Assembly (NCBI GenBank): GCA_016719895.1
Contig: JADJYG010000006.1
Span: 280,468-344,467, forward strand
Length of the DNA stretch: 64,000 nt
Direction: 5' to 3'
DNA from: Saprospirales bacterium
Lineage (GTDB): Bacteria; Bacteroidota; Bacteroidia; Chitinophagales; Saprospiraceae
Numbering within the stretch: the stretch's first letter is position 1; every line of letters starts with the position of its first letter. Shown piece by piece: positions 24,868 through 34,262 of this stretch. Both the position numbers and the translations under genes were made by a program. The notes under the pieces were generated by a model, which searched no databases, had not been told where the DNA came from, and saw only the letters and a program-made list of their open reading frames with translations.

Positions 24868-27800
24868 ATGATGAAATTCCGGCTTGCACTTTTAGCTTAT
24901 TTCTGCGTGGCGGCCTTGTCCGCTCAAAATCCGATCACTATTCAGCGCCAACTCAACTGGGCTGCCGGGCCATACCGGCATGTGCTCTCCAACGGTGAAA
25001 CCGTGGAGCAATGGCGCTTTGAAGGAGGCAGTTTCAGCGATGCGGCGCCGACACTGCCGCTGTTCATCGAACGTTTCGCCTTGCCCGGGCGCTCCAGGCT
25101 ATCGGTGGAGCTGATTTCCGTACAATACGAACCGCTGGTTCTTGGCGCTACGCCGGATGCGGGTGTGTTGGGCGACGACCTGAATATACAGGCGAGCGTG
25201 GAGCAGGAACGCGACCGTTTTTTCGGGCGGATTAAGTTTTACCCCATTCGCAAGGCCGGCAATGGCTTCGAGCGCGTCACGGCGTTCCGGCTCACCGTAC
25301 GCATAGTACCCGAACCGGAGCCGGTAAAACCACGGGGCGGGCCATTCACGTATACCTCGGCGCTGAGCGCAGGTATTTTGTACAAATTCGGCGTCGGCCA
25401 GAGCGGGGTGTATAAGCTCGATTTTAATTTTCTGAAAAACGAACTCGGAATTTCCAACCTGGAAAGTATCGATCCGCGACAGATTCGCCTGTTTGGCAAC
25501 GGCGGCGCTATGTTGCCGGAGAAAACCAACGATCAGCGCCCCGATGACCTCGTGGAAAATGCCATTGTCGTGGTGGGTGAAGCCGACGGGAAATTTGACA
25601 ACAACGACTATATCCTGTTTTACGCCACCGGCCCGTCGCCCTGGTCGTACCGGTCGGCCAATAACGATACGGAACTCACCATCCGGCAGCACCTGTACGA
25701 CCGCTATGCGTATTATTTTATCAAAACCGGCGATGGCCCGGGCCTTCGGGTTCAGGAGCAGGCCAGCGTGCAGGCCAGCGCCGTCACCGAAGCGTTTGAC
25801 GACGTACAGCGCCTCGAGGATGAAAAAGTGAACCTGCTGGATTATTTCAACTCGGCGCAGGGGTCGGGCAAGCGCTGGTTTGGCGATTATTTTTTCCAAA
25901 CGCGCGAACGCAGCTACACCTTTAATTTTCCCAACCTCCTCGCTTCCGATCAGGGCCGCCTGCGGGTCGAATTTGCCGGTCGCTGCGCCGTAGGGACCAC
26001 CCTGCAGGTCAAAGCCGGCGCTTCCACCTTTTCGCGCAATATCAACGGCGTGCCGGTGAGCAATAACGAAGCGGATTTTGCTGCCAACGGGCTCGTCAGC
26101 GGCGCCTTTCAACCCCTTGCCGGCGACAAGGTGGAGGTCGCCCTGCACTACCTGCCATCGAGCCAAACCAGCGAGGGCTGGCTCGATTATATCGAAGTGA
26201 ATGCCCGCCGCCGCCTTCAAATGACTGGCCAGGTTATGGCATTCCGGGATATTCATACGCTGGTACAAGACGCGACAACGTTCCGGCTGCGTGGCGTGAA
26301 CGGGGCGCTCACGATTTGGGATATCACCGACCCGCAGGCGCCCAAACGCCAACAAAACCAGGTAACCGACGATGTGGTGGAATTCGGCGCGCCCACTCAG
26401 GGCGTCCTTCGTAATTTTGTAGCCTTTTATGACAATGCGACCTTTCTGAAACCGGAAAAAATAGTCGGGAAAACAGACAACCAGAATATCCACAACCTCG
26501 AAAACCTGCACATGGCGATCGTGTATCACCCCGATTTTGAAGCCGCTGCCAACCAGCTGGCCGAACACCGGCGCGCCTACAGCGGACTGGATGTGGCAAC
26601 CGTGCGGGTGGACCAACTGTTCAACGAGTTTTCCTCCGGAGCCAAAGACCCCACCGCCCTCCGCGATTTCGCCCGTATGCTTTACGAGCGCAGTCCGGGC
26701 AAATTCGACTACCTGCTTCTGTTCGGCGACGGCTCCTTCGACCCGCGCAACAATACCGCCAGCGACGACAACCTGGATTTTATCCCGGTTTTTGAAACCT
26801 ACCAGTCCTACAACCCCATTAATTCGTTTCCGTCCGACGACTATTTCGGCCTGCTCAGCGACGGCGAAGGCGGCGCACTCGACGGCGCCCTGGATATTGC
26901 CGTAGGCCGGCTCACCCCCCGCACGGCCGATGAAGCGCAGGCCATCGTCAACAAAATTATCGATTACGATAAAAACCCCGCAACCCTGGGCGACTGGCAC
27001 CTGCGGCTGCTGTATTTCGGCGACGATGAGGATACCAATGCCCATATCAACCAGGCGGAAAAACTGGCCGCCGCCGCTGAAAGCACGGAAGTGTGGTTCA
27101 ATACCGAAAAAATATATTTCGACGCCTACCAGCAGGTGGCTACCTCCAGCGAAAAACGCATCCCGGATGCCAAAACGGCCATCAACGCCAATGTGTTTAA
27201 AGGCGGCCTGATCGCACAGTATATCGGCCATGGCGGGCCGCGCGGCTGGGCGCAGGAGCGCGTGATCGACAACAACGATATCGCCGGGTGGGACAATTTC
27301 AACCGCTATCCGCTGATCATTACTGCCACCTGCTCGTTTGGCGGATACGACGACTACACCACGCTCACCGGCGGAGAGCAGGCCCTGCTCAAGGTAAACT
27401 CCGGCGCGGTGGGGCTCTTTACCACCGTGCGGGCCGTGTACATCGACGGCAATAACAAGCTGACCGACGCCGTGCAGGCCGTCATCTTTCAACGCATCGG
27501 CAACGGCCAGTACCGTACGATCGGCGATATTTTAAAAGACTCCAAAAATACCCTTACCAGCGGATATGAAGACAATGCCCGCCGATTCACCCTCCTGGGC
27601 GACCCGGCCATGCACCTCGCCATGCCGGAATACCGGGTGCATACCACCCGGATCAATGGCAAAGATTTCAACCCCGCCCAGCCCGACACCCTGAAGGCCC
27701 TCCTGCCGGTGGAGTTGGAAGGCGAGGTGACCGATACTATGGGCAACCTGCTTTCGGGGTTCAACGGCAAAGTGTACGTCACCCTGTTCGATAAAAAACA

Positions 27801-28728
27801 AACCCTGCAAACGCTGGGGCAGGACCCCGGCAGCCCGGTGCGCGCGTTCAATGTGCAGCGCAATATCCTGTTCCGCGGCAGCGCAACGGTCGCCAGTGGC
27901 CGGTTTAAAGTGGATTTTATCGTTCCGAAAGACATCAACTATGCCTATGGCAACGGGAAACTGAGCTATTATGCCGAAAACGGCACCCCGCTCGATGCTG
28001 CCGGAGCCGACACCGAAATCATCGTCGGCGGCACCGCAAACCTGGTGGACGACGATACCCCGCCGGTGATCCGGGTGTTTTTAAATACAGACGCCTTTGC
28101 TTTTGGCGGTATCACGGATAAAAACCCCCGGATTCTGGTGAAATGCGCCGACGACTATGGCATGAACGTGACCGGTACCAGCCTGGGCCACGACCTGACC
28201 GCCGTGATCGACGGCAATGTGCTGGAAACGCTCGTACTGAATGACTTTTATGAAAGCGAACAGGATAACGCGCAAAAAGGGCAGGCCTTGTACCCGCTGC
28301 GAAACCTGACGCCCGGCCGGCACACCTTGCGCGTAAAAGGCTGGGATATCGCCAACAACTCCGGTGAAGGCTACACCGAATTCGTGGTGGCCGAAGACGG
28401 AAAAGTAGCGCTGGCGCATGTGCTGAACTACCCCAACCCGTTTACCACCAACACCAGTTTCCAGTTTGAACACAACCTGTCTGGCCAACTGCTCGACGTG
28501 CAGATCAGTATTTTTTCAGTTTCCGGCAAACTCGTCAAAACCATCCTTCATTCCAAAGCGGCCGACGGTTTCCGGGTAGCAGACATCGGCTGGGACGGCA
28601 AGGACGAATACGGCGATCACCTGGCGCGCGGCGTGTACCTCTACCGGGTTAAAGTGCGCGGCACCGACCTGGCCGGAAATACGGCGACGGCAGAGAGCGA
28701 TTTTGAAAAGCTGGTGATTTTGAAATAG
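24868..28728 (+). CDS. porU: type IX secretion system sortase PorU (peptidase family C25)
   Basis: A 1286-residue secreted protein with signal peptide MMKFRLALLAYFCVAALSAQ. It contains an N-terminal adhesin-like region, a gingipain-type C25 peptidase domain at about residues 540-915, and a C-terminal all-beta segment ending in a FlgD-like/sorting domain (FSVSGKLVKTILHSKA...YLYRVKVRGTD...EKLVILK). The catalytic histidine is His788 (YIGHGGPRG) and the cysteine Cys822 (TATCSFGGYDD), numbering from the chosen ATG. PorU cleaves the C-terminal signal of cargo proteins and links them to surface lipopolysaccharide. Length and domain order fit PorU rather than a plain gingipain. It is downstream of no other T9SS gene here; the Gld genes lie 20 kb away. 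Confidence 0.92.
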   Translation: MMKFRLALLAYFCVAALSAQNPITIQRQLNWAAGPYRHVLSNGETVEQWRFEGGSFSDAAPTLPLFIERFALPGRSRLSVELISVQYEPLVLGATPDAGVLGDDLNIQASVEQERDRFFGRIKFYPIRKAGNGFERVTAFRLTVRIVPEPEPVKPRGGPFTYTSALSAGILYKFGVGQSGVYKLDFNFLKNELGISNLESIDPRQIRLFGNGGAMLPEKTNDQRPDDLVENAIVVVGEADGKFDNNDYILFYATGPSPWSYRSANNDTELTIRQHLYDRYAYYFIKTGDGPGLRVQEQASVQASAVTEAFDDVQRLEDEKVNLLDYFNSAQGSGKRWFGDYFFQTRERSYTFNFPNLLASDQGRLRVEFAGRCAVGTTLQVKAGASTFSRNINGVPVSNNEADFAANGLVSGAFQPLAGDKVEVALHYLPSSQTSEGWLDYIEVNARRRLQMTGQVMAFRDIHTLVQDATTFRLRGVNGALTIWDITDPQAPKRQQNQVTDDVVEFGAPTQGVLRNFVAFYDNATFLKPEKIVGKTDNQNIHNLENLHMAIVYHPDFEAAANQLAEHRRAYSGLDVATVRVDQLFNEFSSGAKDPTALRDFARMLYERSPGKFDYLLLFGDGSFDPRNNTASDDNLDFIPVFETYQSYNPINSFPSDDYFGLLSDGEGGALDGALDIAVGRLTPRTADEAQAIVNKIIDYDKNPATLGDWHLRLLYFGDDEDTNAHINQAEKLAAAAESTEVWFNTEKIYFDAYQQVATSSEKRIPDAKTAINANVFKGGLIAQYIGHGGPRGWAQERVIDNNDIAGWDNFNRYPLIITATCSFGGYDDYTTLTGGEQALLKVNSGAVGLFTTVRAVYIDGNNKLTDAVQAVIFQRIGNGQYRTIGDILKDSKNTLTSGYEDNARRFTLLGDPAMHLAMPEYRVHTTRINGKDFNPAQPDTLKALLPVELEGEVTDTMGNLLSGFNGKVYVTLFDKKQTLQTLGQDPGSPVRAFNVQRNILFRGSATVASGRFKVDFIVPKDINYAYGNGKLSYYAENGTPLDAAGADTEIIVGGTANLVDDDTPPVIRVFLNTDAFAFGGITDKNPRILVKCADDYGMNVTGTSLGHDLTAVIDGNVLETLVLNDFYESEQDNAQKGQALYPLRNLTPGRHTLRVKGWDIANNSGEGYTEFVVAEDGKVALAHVLNYPNPFTTNTSFQFEHNLSGQLLDVQISIFSVSGKLVKTILHSKAADGFRVADIGWDGKDEYGDHLARGVYLYRVKVRGTDLAGNTATAESDFEKLVILK

Positions 28729-28744
28729 ACAAGCGTTCCGTAAT

Positions 28745-28777
28745 TTTTTCTCCCCGTATCTTCAACCCGGAGAAAAA
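28745..28777 (+). promoter_or_regulatory. stem-loop just before the ligand-gated channel start
   Basis: TTTTTCTCC (28745-28753) pairs with GGAGAAAAA (28769-28777), nine base pairs around a 15-base loop, ending seven bases before the ATG. The 3' arm includes GGAG, so the hairpin could hide a ribosome-binding-like sequence, or act as the terminator of porU. Confidence 0.4.
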
Positions 28778-28784
28778 CGGTTTT

Positions 28785-29732
28785 ATGAAACACCTTGCCC
28801 TGCTCGTCGTCTTGTTTTGTACCCGGGTTGTGCCGGCACCGGCACAACCCGATACCGTCCGGATCGGCGCGTTTATCAACGATATCTACGACCTTAACCT
28901 GAGCGAAAAGAGTTTCTCGGCGCAGTTTTGGGTGTGGTTTAACCATACCAACCCCGGAATCAAGCCGCTGGAAGCCCTGGAAATCCCGAACGCCAAAGAG
29001 GCGGCCTACAGCCTCGAATTTTCCGAAACCAAGGAAGGCGTTATCTGGTCGGGGAAAAAGGTGCATGCGGTGATAAAAAAAGACTGGGACATCCGGCGCT
29101 TCCCCTTCGACGCGCAAAAGATGACCATCGAACTCGAAGACAGCGACAAGGACATCGAAACCATGGTATACGAGCCCGATTCCGCCAACACCAAACTGGA
29201 TACCAGCCTGGCCTTGTCAAACTGGATAATCGAACGCTTTGAACTGTCGGTCGGCGCCAAAAAATACGAAACGACCTATGGCGACCCGGCGCTGTCCCAA
29301 GGCAGCGTTTACCCGCATGCCGAACTGTCCGTTTGGATCAAACGAAAAAGCTGGGGATTGTTCTTTTCCCTGTTTACGGGCATGTACGTGGCGTTTTTTA
29401 TCTCCTCGCTCGTATTTTTTATCGACCCTACCGATGTGGACCCCCGCTTCGGCCTGTCGGTGGGCGGTTTGTTTGCCGCCGTGGGCAACAAGTACATCGT
29501 GGATTCGATCCTGCCCCAATCCACCACCTTCACCCTGGTGGATAAACTGCACATCCTGACCTACCTGTTTTTACTGCTGTGCATCGTGCTGTCGGTCATT
29601 TCCCTTCGGATATGGAAAAACGGCAAACCGGCAACGTCGGCGCGCTTCGACCGCCGGGCGTATTTTTTTATCATTTTAACCTACAGCCTGATCAATACGG
29701 TGCTGATTTACGCAGCCAGCCGCGGGGTGTGA
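28785..29732 (+). CDS. prokaryotic pentameric ligand-gated ion channel (Cys-loop superfamily) homologue
   Basis: A 315-residue protein with signal peptide (residues 1-20) and a beta-sandwich extracellular domain, followed by four transmembrane helices: M1 at about 190-213 (WGLFFSLFTGMYVAFFISSL), M2 at about 222-243, M3 at about 252-277 (KLHILTYLFLLLCIVLSVISL) and M4 at about 291-312. Superfamily hallmarks are RFPFDAQ at 105-111 (the FPxDxQ signature of the neurotransmitter-binding domain) and LPQSTTFTLVDK at 243-254, the M2-M3 loop. The two cysteines of the eukaryotic loop are absent, as in other bacterial homologues. Expected: a homopentameric channel in the inner membrane with a periplasmic ligand domain. 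The ligand and ion selectivity cannot be told from sequence. It follows porU by 56 bases. Confidence 0.85.
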   Translation: MKHLALLVVLFCTRVVPAPAQPDTVRIGAFINDIYDLNLSEKSFSAQFWVWFNHTNPGIKPLEALEIPNAKEAAYSLEFSETKEGVIWSGKKVHAVIKKDWDIRRFPFDAQKMTIELEDSDKDIETMVYEPDSANTKLDTSLALSNWIIERFELSVGAKKYETTYGDPALSQGSVYPHAELSVWIKRKSWGLFFSLFTGMYVAFFISSLVFFIDPTDVDPRFGLSVGGLFAAVGNKYIVDSILPQSTTFTLVDKLHILTYLFLLLCIVLSVISLRIWKNGKPATSARFDRRAYFFIILTYSLINTVLIYAASRGV

Positions 29733-30046
29733 GCGCCGGGCCGGCGGGCGCAAACCGGTTTTGGGCCGGTGGGAAAATCCCCGCTTAGTCTTAATCCGCC
29801 AACCCCATCTCCGTCCGGGTCGAAAGGCCCCGCGCCGGCGTCTGTTGCGAGAGGCAGTAGATTCTTTGATCTACGCCAATAAATCTGGCATCGCCAACGG
29901 GCCGGAGAAAGACCGGATGAGCCCGGCGGCATACCGGAAATTGGTAGATTTGCCCATTCCTTTTTTTTGCGTTCTTTGCGTTTGATTTGCGAATTAACAG
30001 GGCATATTCCCAACCAACTCCCGTAACGTACCGACAAACACTTTGG
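29733..30046. other. 314-bp intergenic region
   Basis: No convincing gene. A short plus-strand frame (about 29761-29985) reads like protein (RRLLREAVDSLIYANKSG) but is not recognisable and has no good start, so it may be a decayed remnant. A TAGATTTG box at 29945-29952 fits the -7 consensus and could serve the HD-domain gene. A T-rich tract follows at 29960-29972. Confidence 0.4.
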
Positions 30047-30649
30047 ATGAAACGCCCATTGGACGACCCACAAGCCCTGGAGGCGCTGCTGCGTCCGGAA
30101 ACGCACCTGGAGCGGCAACTCCTGGATATTCCGGAATTTCAATGCGGATTGCTGTGGGGGGAGCCGCGGTTTGGTCATCCGGAGGGGAAAGTCGCGTTGC
30201 ATATTCGCGAAGTGCTCGACAATATCGATCTGATCAGGGGACTTCCCGAAACCCAGCGCGGGCAATTGCGCCTCGTGGCTTTCGTACATGATACGTTCAA
30301 ATATGCCGAAGACCGCTCGCATCCGCGCGATTGGAACAAACACCACGGCCTGCTGGCGCGCCGCTTCCTGGAGTATTACACCGCCGACACCCTTGTTTTG
30401 GATATCGTGGAAACCCACGACGACGCTTACTACGCCTGGCTCGGGCAAAAACACGAACTGTTTGGCCAGGAAAACCGGCACAAATCGCTCGACGCCCTGC
30501 TTGCCCGGGTGGGGTATTGCCTGCAGCTGTATTATTTGTTTTTCAAGTGCGACACCCAAACCGGCGACAAAACGCAGGCCTCCCTGAAGTGGTTCGAGCG
30601 AACGGTCGCGGGATTGGAGCTGGCGCCGGTGCGGGAAAGCGCAGCGTGA
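30047..30649 (+). CDS. HD-domain protein
   Basis: A 200-residue protein with an HD-type metal-dependent phosphohydrolase fold. Metal ligands are visible in order: HIREVL preceded by HPEGKVALH (first histidine), VAFVHDTFKYA (the HD pair), NKHHGLLARRF (HH) and VETHDDAYY (final H-D). The arrangement resembles the HD domains of nucleotidases and of small YfbR/guanosine-phosphohydrolase-like proteins; the substrate is unknown. The ATG at 30047 is chosen over an upstream start at 29987 because the conserved region begins after MKRPLDDPQAL. It is followed by metG on the same strand after about 190 bases. Confidence 0.75.
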   Translation: MKRPLDDPQALEALLRPETHLERQLLDIPEFQCGLLWGEPRFGHPEGKVALHIREVLDNIDLIRGLPETQRGQLRLVAFVHDTFKYAEDRSHPRDWNKHHGLLARRFLEYYTADTLVLDIVETHDDAYYAWLGQKHELFGQENRHKSLDALLARVGYCLQLYYLFFKCDTQTGDKTQASLKWFERTVAGLELAPVRESAA

Positions 30650-30841
30650 CGTATGCGCAATCGGTATTTATCAGGGCCCCCTTTTTAATTTATCTAAGGA
30701 CGAACAGGTTGGCGTTTCTCAAAATGCTCGAATTCCGCTCTATTCGCCGTACTTTTGCGCCCTGCAGCCAAACCCAAGCTGCTGTGGCAATTGCTGCTCC
30801 AGGTGTTTGCCCTGAAAAATCGCCCTGTACCACGCCCAATG

Positions 30842-32977
30842 ATGAAAAAACGATACTTAGTTACCGCCGCGTTGCCATACGCCAACGGGCCCCTGCACAT
30901 CGGCCACCTGGCTGGCGCATATCTTCCAGCCGATATTTACGTGCGTTACCTGCGGCTGATGGGAAAGGACGTCGTGTTTGTGTGTGGCTCCGACGAGCAT
31001 GGCGCCGCTATCACCGTCCGCGCCCGCAAGGATGGCGTTACGCCGCGCGAAATCGTGGATACCTACCATACGATCCTGCGCGACACGTTTCAAAAAATAG
31101 GCATCGGGTTCGATATTTACCACCGCACCAGCGCGCCGCTCCACCATGAAACGTCGCAGGACTTTTTCCGGACCTTGCTCGTCAACGGCCAGTTCGACGA
31201 AAAAGAAAGCGATCAGTACTACGACGAAACGGCCGGGCAGTTTTTGGCCGACCGCTACATCACCGGCACCTGCCCGGTGTGCGCCAATTTAGATGCCTAT
31301 GGCGACCAATGCGAAAAATGCGGCTCCACCCTCAGCCCTACCCAACTGATCAACCCCCGCTCCACCCTGAGCGGCGCCACACCCGTACTCCGGCCCACCA
31401 CCCACTGGTACCTCAAACTCGACGAGCACGAGACCTGGCTGCGCGAATGGATCAATACGGGAGTAGCCGGCGGAAAACAACTGCACGACCCGGCCGCCTG
31501 GAAAAATCACGTGATTGGCCAGTGCAATTCCTGGCTCGAGCAGGGGCTTCAGCCCAGGGCCATGACCCGCGACCTGGAATGGGGCGTAGACGTGCCGCCC
31601 GAGCTGCCCGGCGCCAAAGGCAAAAAACTGTACGTTTGGCTGGATGCTCCCATCGGCTATATCTCTGCCACCAAACAGTGGGCGCTCGACCGGGGTGTCA
31701 ACTGGGAGCTGTATTGGAAAAACGACGACACAGCCCTGATCCATTTCATTGGCAAAGACAATATTGTATTTCACTGCCTGATCTTCCCGGCGATTCTGAA
31801 AGCCCACGGCGAATTTATCCTGCCCGTAAATGTGCCGGCCAACCAGTTTTTAAACCTGGAAGGCAACAAGATATCGACGTCTAAAAACTGGGCGGTTTGG
31901 GTACACGAATACGTGAACGACCTGCCCGGCCGCGAAGACGAACTCCGGTACAACATGATCAAAAACATGCCGGAACAGCGCGACAGCGAATTTACCTGGA
32001 AAGGTTTTCAGGAAAGCGCCAACACCGAACTGGTCAACAATCTCGCCGGCTTTATTCACCGGGTAATGGTGCTGACGCACAAAAACTACACCGGCGTAGT
32101 GCCTGCCTTCGATAGCAGCCGCGAATTTAAAAGTGGCTGGAATGCCGAAGAAATTACCACTTGCGACGCCGAACTGCACCGCTTGCACGAAAAACTGGAT
32201 GAACTGGGCGCGGAGATCGAGCGGTTCAACTTCCGCGAGGCATTGCGTATCCTGATGGAAATTTCAAGCGCCGGCAATGCCCTGCTCCAGTTCAATGAGC
32301 CCTGGAAGGCCGCTAAAGACGACCCTGAACTGGTAAAAGTGGCGCTCAACCTGGGCTTGCAGTATGTTGCCGTTTTGTCGGTGGCCATGCGCCCGTTTTT
32401 ACCGTTTGCCGCCGCACGCCTGCGCCAAATGCTCAACCTCAGCCCTTTGGACGACCACCGGGAATGGCTGGATACCCTGAACGACCTGGCGGAGGGCAAT
32501 CCGGTGCTGCGGCCCAACCACGCCCTGAATGCGGCGGAGCATTTGTTTTCCCGCGTTCCGGACGACGTGATCGAGGCCCAGATTGCCAAACTTCAGGCTG
32601 CCGCCCAGGCCAACCAACAAGCGGCGCCGCCAAGCCATCCCCTCGTGAAAGAAACGATTTCGTACGATGACTTTGCCAAACTGGACATCCGTACCGGCAC
32701 GATCATCGAAGCTGGCAGGGTGGAGAAGGCCGACAAATTACTACGGCTGACGGTGGATTTGGGCTTTGAAAAACGCACGATTGTGTCTGGCATCGCCCTG
32801 CATTACCAGCCGGAAGATATTATCGGCCGGCAGGTCATCGTGCTGGCCAACCTGGCGCCCCGCACCATGCGCGGCATCGAATCGCAAGGGATGATCCTGA
32901 TGGCCGAAGACGCAAAAGGGAGGCTGAGTTTTGTGCGCCCGGAGGCAGCGTGGCCGGATGGGTGGGCGGTAAAGTGA
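30842..32977 (+). CDS. metG: methionyl-tRNA synthetase
   Basis: A 711-residue class I aminoacyl-tRNA synthetase starting MKKRYLVTAALPYANGPLHIGH (the HIGH motif is PLHIGH). Zinc-binding knuckles CPVCANLDAYGDQCEKCG are in the connective domain, the KMSKS-like loop reads NKISTSKNW, and the anticodon-binding helices follow. The C-terminal 110 residues are the EMAP/Arc1-type tRNA-binding domain (DDFAKLDIRTGTIIEAGRVEKADKLL...PRTMRGIESQGMILMAE), giving the long homodimeric form. The upstream frame is open further but has no family match; a TACTTTTG promoter-like box is at 30750-30757. Adjacent ATG codons (30839 and 30842) leave the exact start uncertain by one residue. Confidence 0.97.
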   Translation: MKKRYLVTAALPYANGPLHIGHLAGAYLPADIYVRYLRLMGKDVVFVCGSDEHGAAITVRARKDGVTPREIVDTYHTILRDTFQKIGIGFDIYHRTSAPLHHETSQDFFRTLLVNGQFDEKESDQYYDETAGQFLADRYITGTCPVCANLDAYGDQCEKCGSTLSPTQLINPRSTLSGATPVLRPTTHWYLKLDEHETWLREWINTGVAGGKQLHDPAAWKNHVIGQCNSWLEQGLQPRAMTRDLEWGVDVPPELPGAKGKKLYVWLDAPIGYISATKQWALDRGVNWELYWKNDDTALIHFIGKDNIVFHCLIFPAILKAHGEFILPVNVPANQFLNLEGNKISTSKNWAVWVHEYVNDLPGREDELRYNMIKNMPEQRDSEFTWKGFQESANTELVNNLAGFIHRVMVLTHKNYTGVVPAFDSSREFKSGWNAEEITTCDAELHRLHEKLDELGAEIERFNFREALRILMEISSAGNALLQFNEPWKAAKDDPELVKVALNLGLQYVAVLSVAMRPFLPFAAARLRQMLNLSPLDDHREWLDTLNDLAEGNPVLRPNHALNAAEHLFSRVPDDVIEAQIAKLQAAAQANQQAAPPSHPLVKETISYDDFAKLDIRTGTIIEAGRVEKADKLLRLTVDLGFEKRTIVSGIALHYQPEDIIGRQVIVLANLAPRTMRGIESQGMILMAEDAKGRLSFVRPEAAWPDGWAVK

Positions 32978-32986
32978 TGCCCGGTT

Positions 32987-33577
32987 TTAATCCCTCGGCG
33001 GAAAAATACCCTGCACCGCAATCGCGTAATTCATCCCGAGGTACGGCTGCCGGTTTTCATGCGGCTGGCTCCCGCCGGCATTTTGCGTGACCGCGGAGGT
33101 AGAACTCCCCGTCGTTTGCTGGATTTTGGTTTGGCTGGAGCCGGTCAAAACGCTTACAGCGCCGCCGGAGCTTTGCTGCTTGGCGTCCGAATAAGCATGG
33201 TTGTGCGCCGGCATTTGCGCCGCGCTCAGGGATACGGATTCCTGACCGCCCGCTTCGCCCAGGTCATAACGCGACAAACCGGGGCCTTGACCGGGCCCGA
33301 CGGCTACCCGGCCACGCAAATCCGGCAAGGCGAACGTGGTTTGGCCGTCGCCGCCGTAGGTGGTGCCGAGGATCGAAAACAGGGCGGTATTTTGGGCAAT
33401 TGACAACAGCCGGCCGTCGCAAAAAGCCCAGCCGCGCGGCTCGAAATTGCCCGCAAAAAGCATAATTTCTCCGATAAAAGGCTCGGCGCCGACAGGTAGG
33501 GCCTGCTGCGGTTTTTCAAAGGAAAAGCTGAAAATAACGAGTGCTGCCAGGGAGACCCCGAATAAGAACTGTTTCAT
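32987..33577 (-). CDS. secreted phage tail-collar domain protein (microcystin-dependent protein family)
   Basis: A 196-residue protein whose body is a phage tail-collar/MdpB-type domain: PFIGEIMLFAGNFEPRGWAFCDGRLL near residue 34, SILGTTYGGDGQTTFALPDLRGR, and the terminal PYLGMNYAIAVQGIFPPRD. Related proteins form trimeric fibres. Unlike phage homologues it begins with a hydrophobic, signal-peptide-like segment (MKQFLFGVSLAALVIFSFSF), so here it is probably exported. A serine/threonine-rich low-complexity loop lies between residues 130 and 175. No other phage genes surround it. It ends 9 bases from the convergent metG gene. Confidence 0.85.
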   Translation of the reverse strand: MKQFLFGVSLAALVIFSFSFEKPQQALPVGAEPFIGEIMLFAGNFEPRGWAFCDGRLLSIAQNTALFSILGTTYGGDGQTTFALPDLRGRVAVGPGQGPGLSRYDLGEAGGQESVSLSAAQMPAHNHAYSDAKQQSSGGAVSVLTGSSQTKIQQTTGSSTSAVTQNAGGSQPHENRQPYLGMNYAIAVQGIFPPRD

Positions 33578-33709
33578 TGTAAAGGAGTTGAGTGATCGTG
33601 ATGTTAATCCCGGTCAGAAAATGGATGCAACTCAAAGGCAGATAAAAACCCGTTCTCCTTTTCCGAAACGTTTTTTATGTAAAACGGCGCCGGTTTACAG
33701 CAAGATATT

Positions 33710-33741
33710 TTGCTTTTTCGCTTTTTATCCCTATATCTTTG
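33710..33741 (+). promoter_or_regulatory. putative promoter of the AraC-type gene
   Basis: TTG at 33710-33712, spacer of 21 bases, then TATCTTTG at 33734-33741, a full match to the TTG-N-TAnnTTTG pattern of Bacteroidota promoters. The ATG follows 35 bases later. Confidence 0.6.
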
Positions 33742-33776
33742 TGGTAAACTGCGCTTGTGTCCAAATCCAATCCCCT

Positions 33777-34262
33777 ATGCCAATCGGAAAACTACTACGC
33801 ACTTTCGGCCGGAATATCGGCTGCCGCCTTCGCCCGCTTCTTTTTGGTACTACTGGCCCAGCAGGCTCCGGCGCCGTTTTCAAAACGCCGCCCAGCAAGG
33901 TGGAGGCGTCTTTCGTGTGCCGCGCCCGGCTGGTTGTTGAAGCGCACCTGTCCGAACCCCGGTTTTCCGTCAAGGCCCTGTGTCAGGCCTGCCACACCAC
34001 GCAACCACAGCTGTACCGCAAACTCGTCGCCCTGACCGGGCGCTCACCGGTGCACTTCATTCACGCAATCCGGCTGCAAAAGGCACAGCAACTGCTCCGG
34101 TTGACCACCCTCACTATCGCCGAAATTGCCTATGAAACGGGTTTCAGTTCGCCGGCATATTTTTCCCGGCTGTTTGTCAAAACCTTCGGTCTGACGCCTT
34201 CGGACTACCGGAAAAACGGTGGCCTTCTCACCCTGCAATTGTCACATTCTTCGTCTCCGTAA
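33777..34262 (+). CDS. AraC-type helix-turn-helix regulator (small)
   Basis: A 161-residue protein whose last 105 residues are a complete AraC/XylS-type DNA-binding domain: SVKALCQACHTTQPQLYRKLVALTGRSPVHFIHAIRLQKAQQLL, then LTIAEIAYETGFSSPAYFSRLFVKTFGLTPSDYRK. It has no sensor domain of its own; the N-terminal 50 residues are basic and low in structure. Such stand-alone domains usually derive from hybrid two-component proteins. Regulatory target unknown. It overlaps the convergent aldehyde dehydrogenase gene by 35 bases. The start is the ATG 35 bases after a good promoter. Confidence 0.82.
   Translation: MPIGKLLRTFGRNIGCRLRPLLFGTTGPAGSGAVFKTPPSKVEASFVCRARLVVEAHLSEPRFSVKALCQACHTTQPQLYRKLVALTGRSPVHFIHAIRLQKAQQLLRLTTLTIAEIAYETGFSSPAYFSRLFVKTFGLTPSDYRKNGGLLTLQLSHSSSP

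Noticed and set aside
25099..27492. 797-codon minus-strand frame opposite porU
   Set aside because: Low-complexity, hydrophobic-poor sequence without motifs; antisense of the PorU coding frame.
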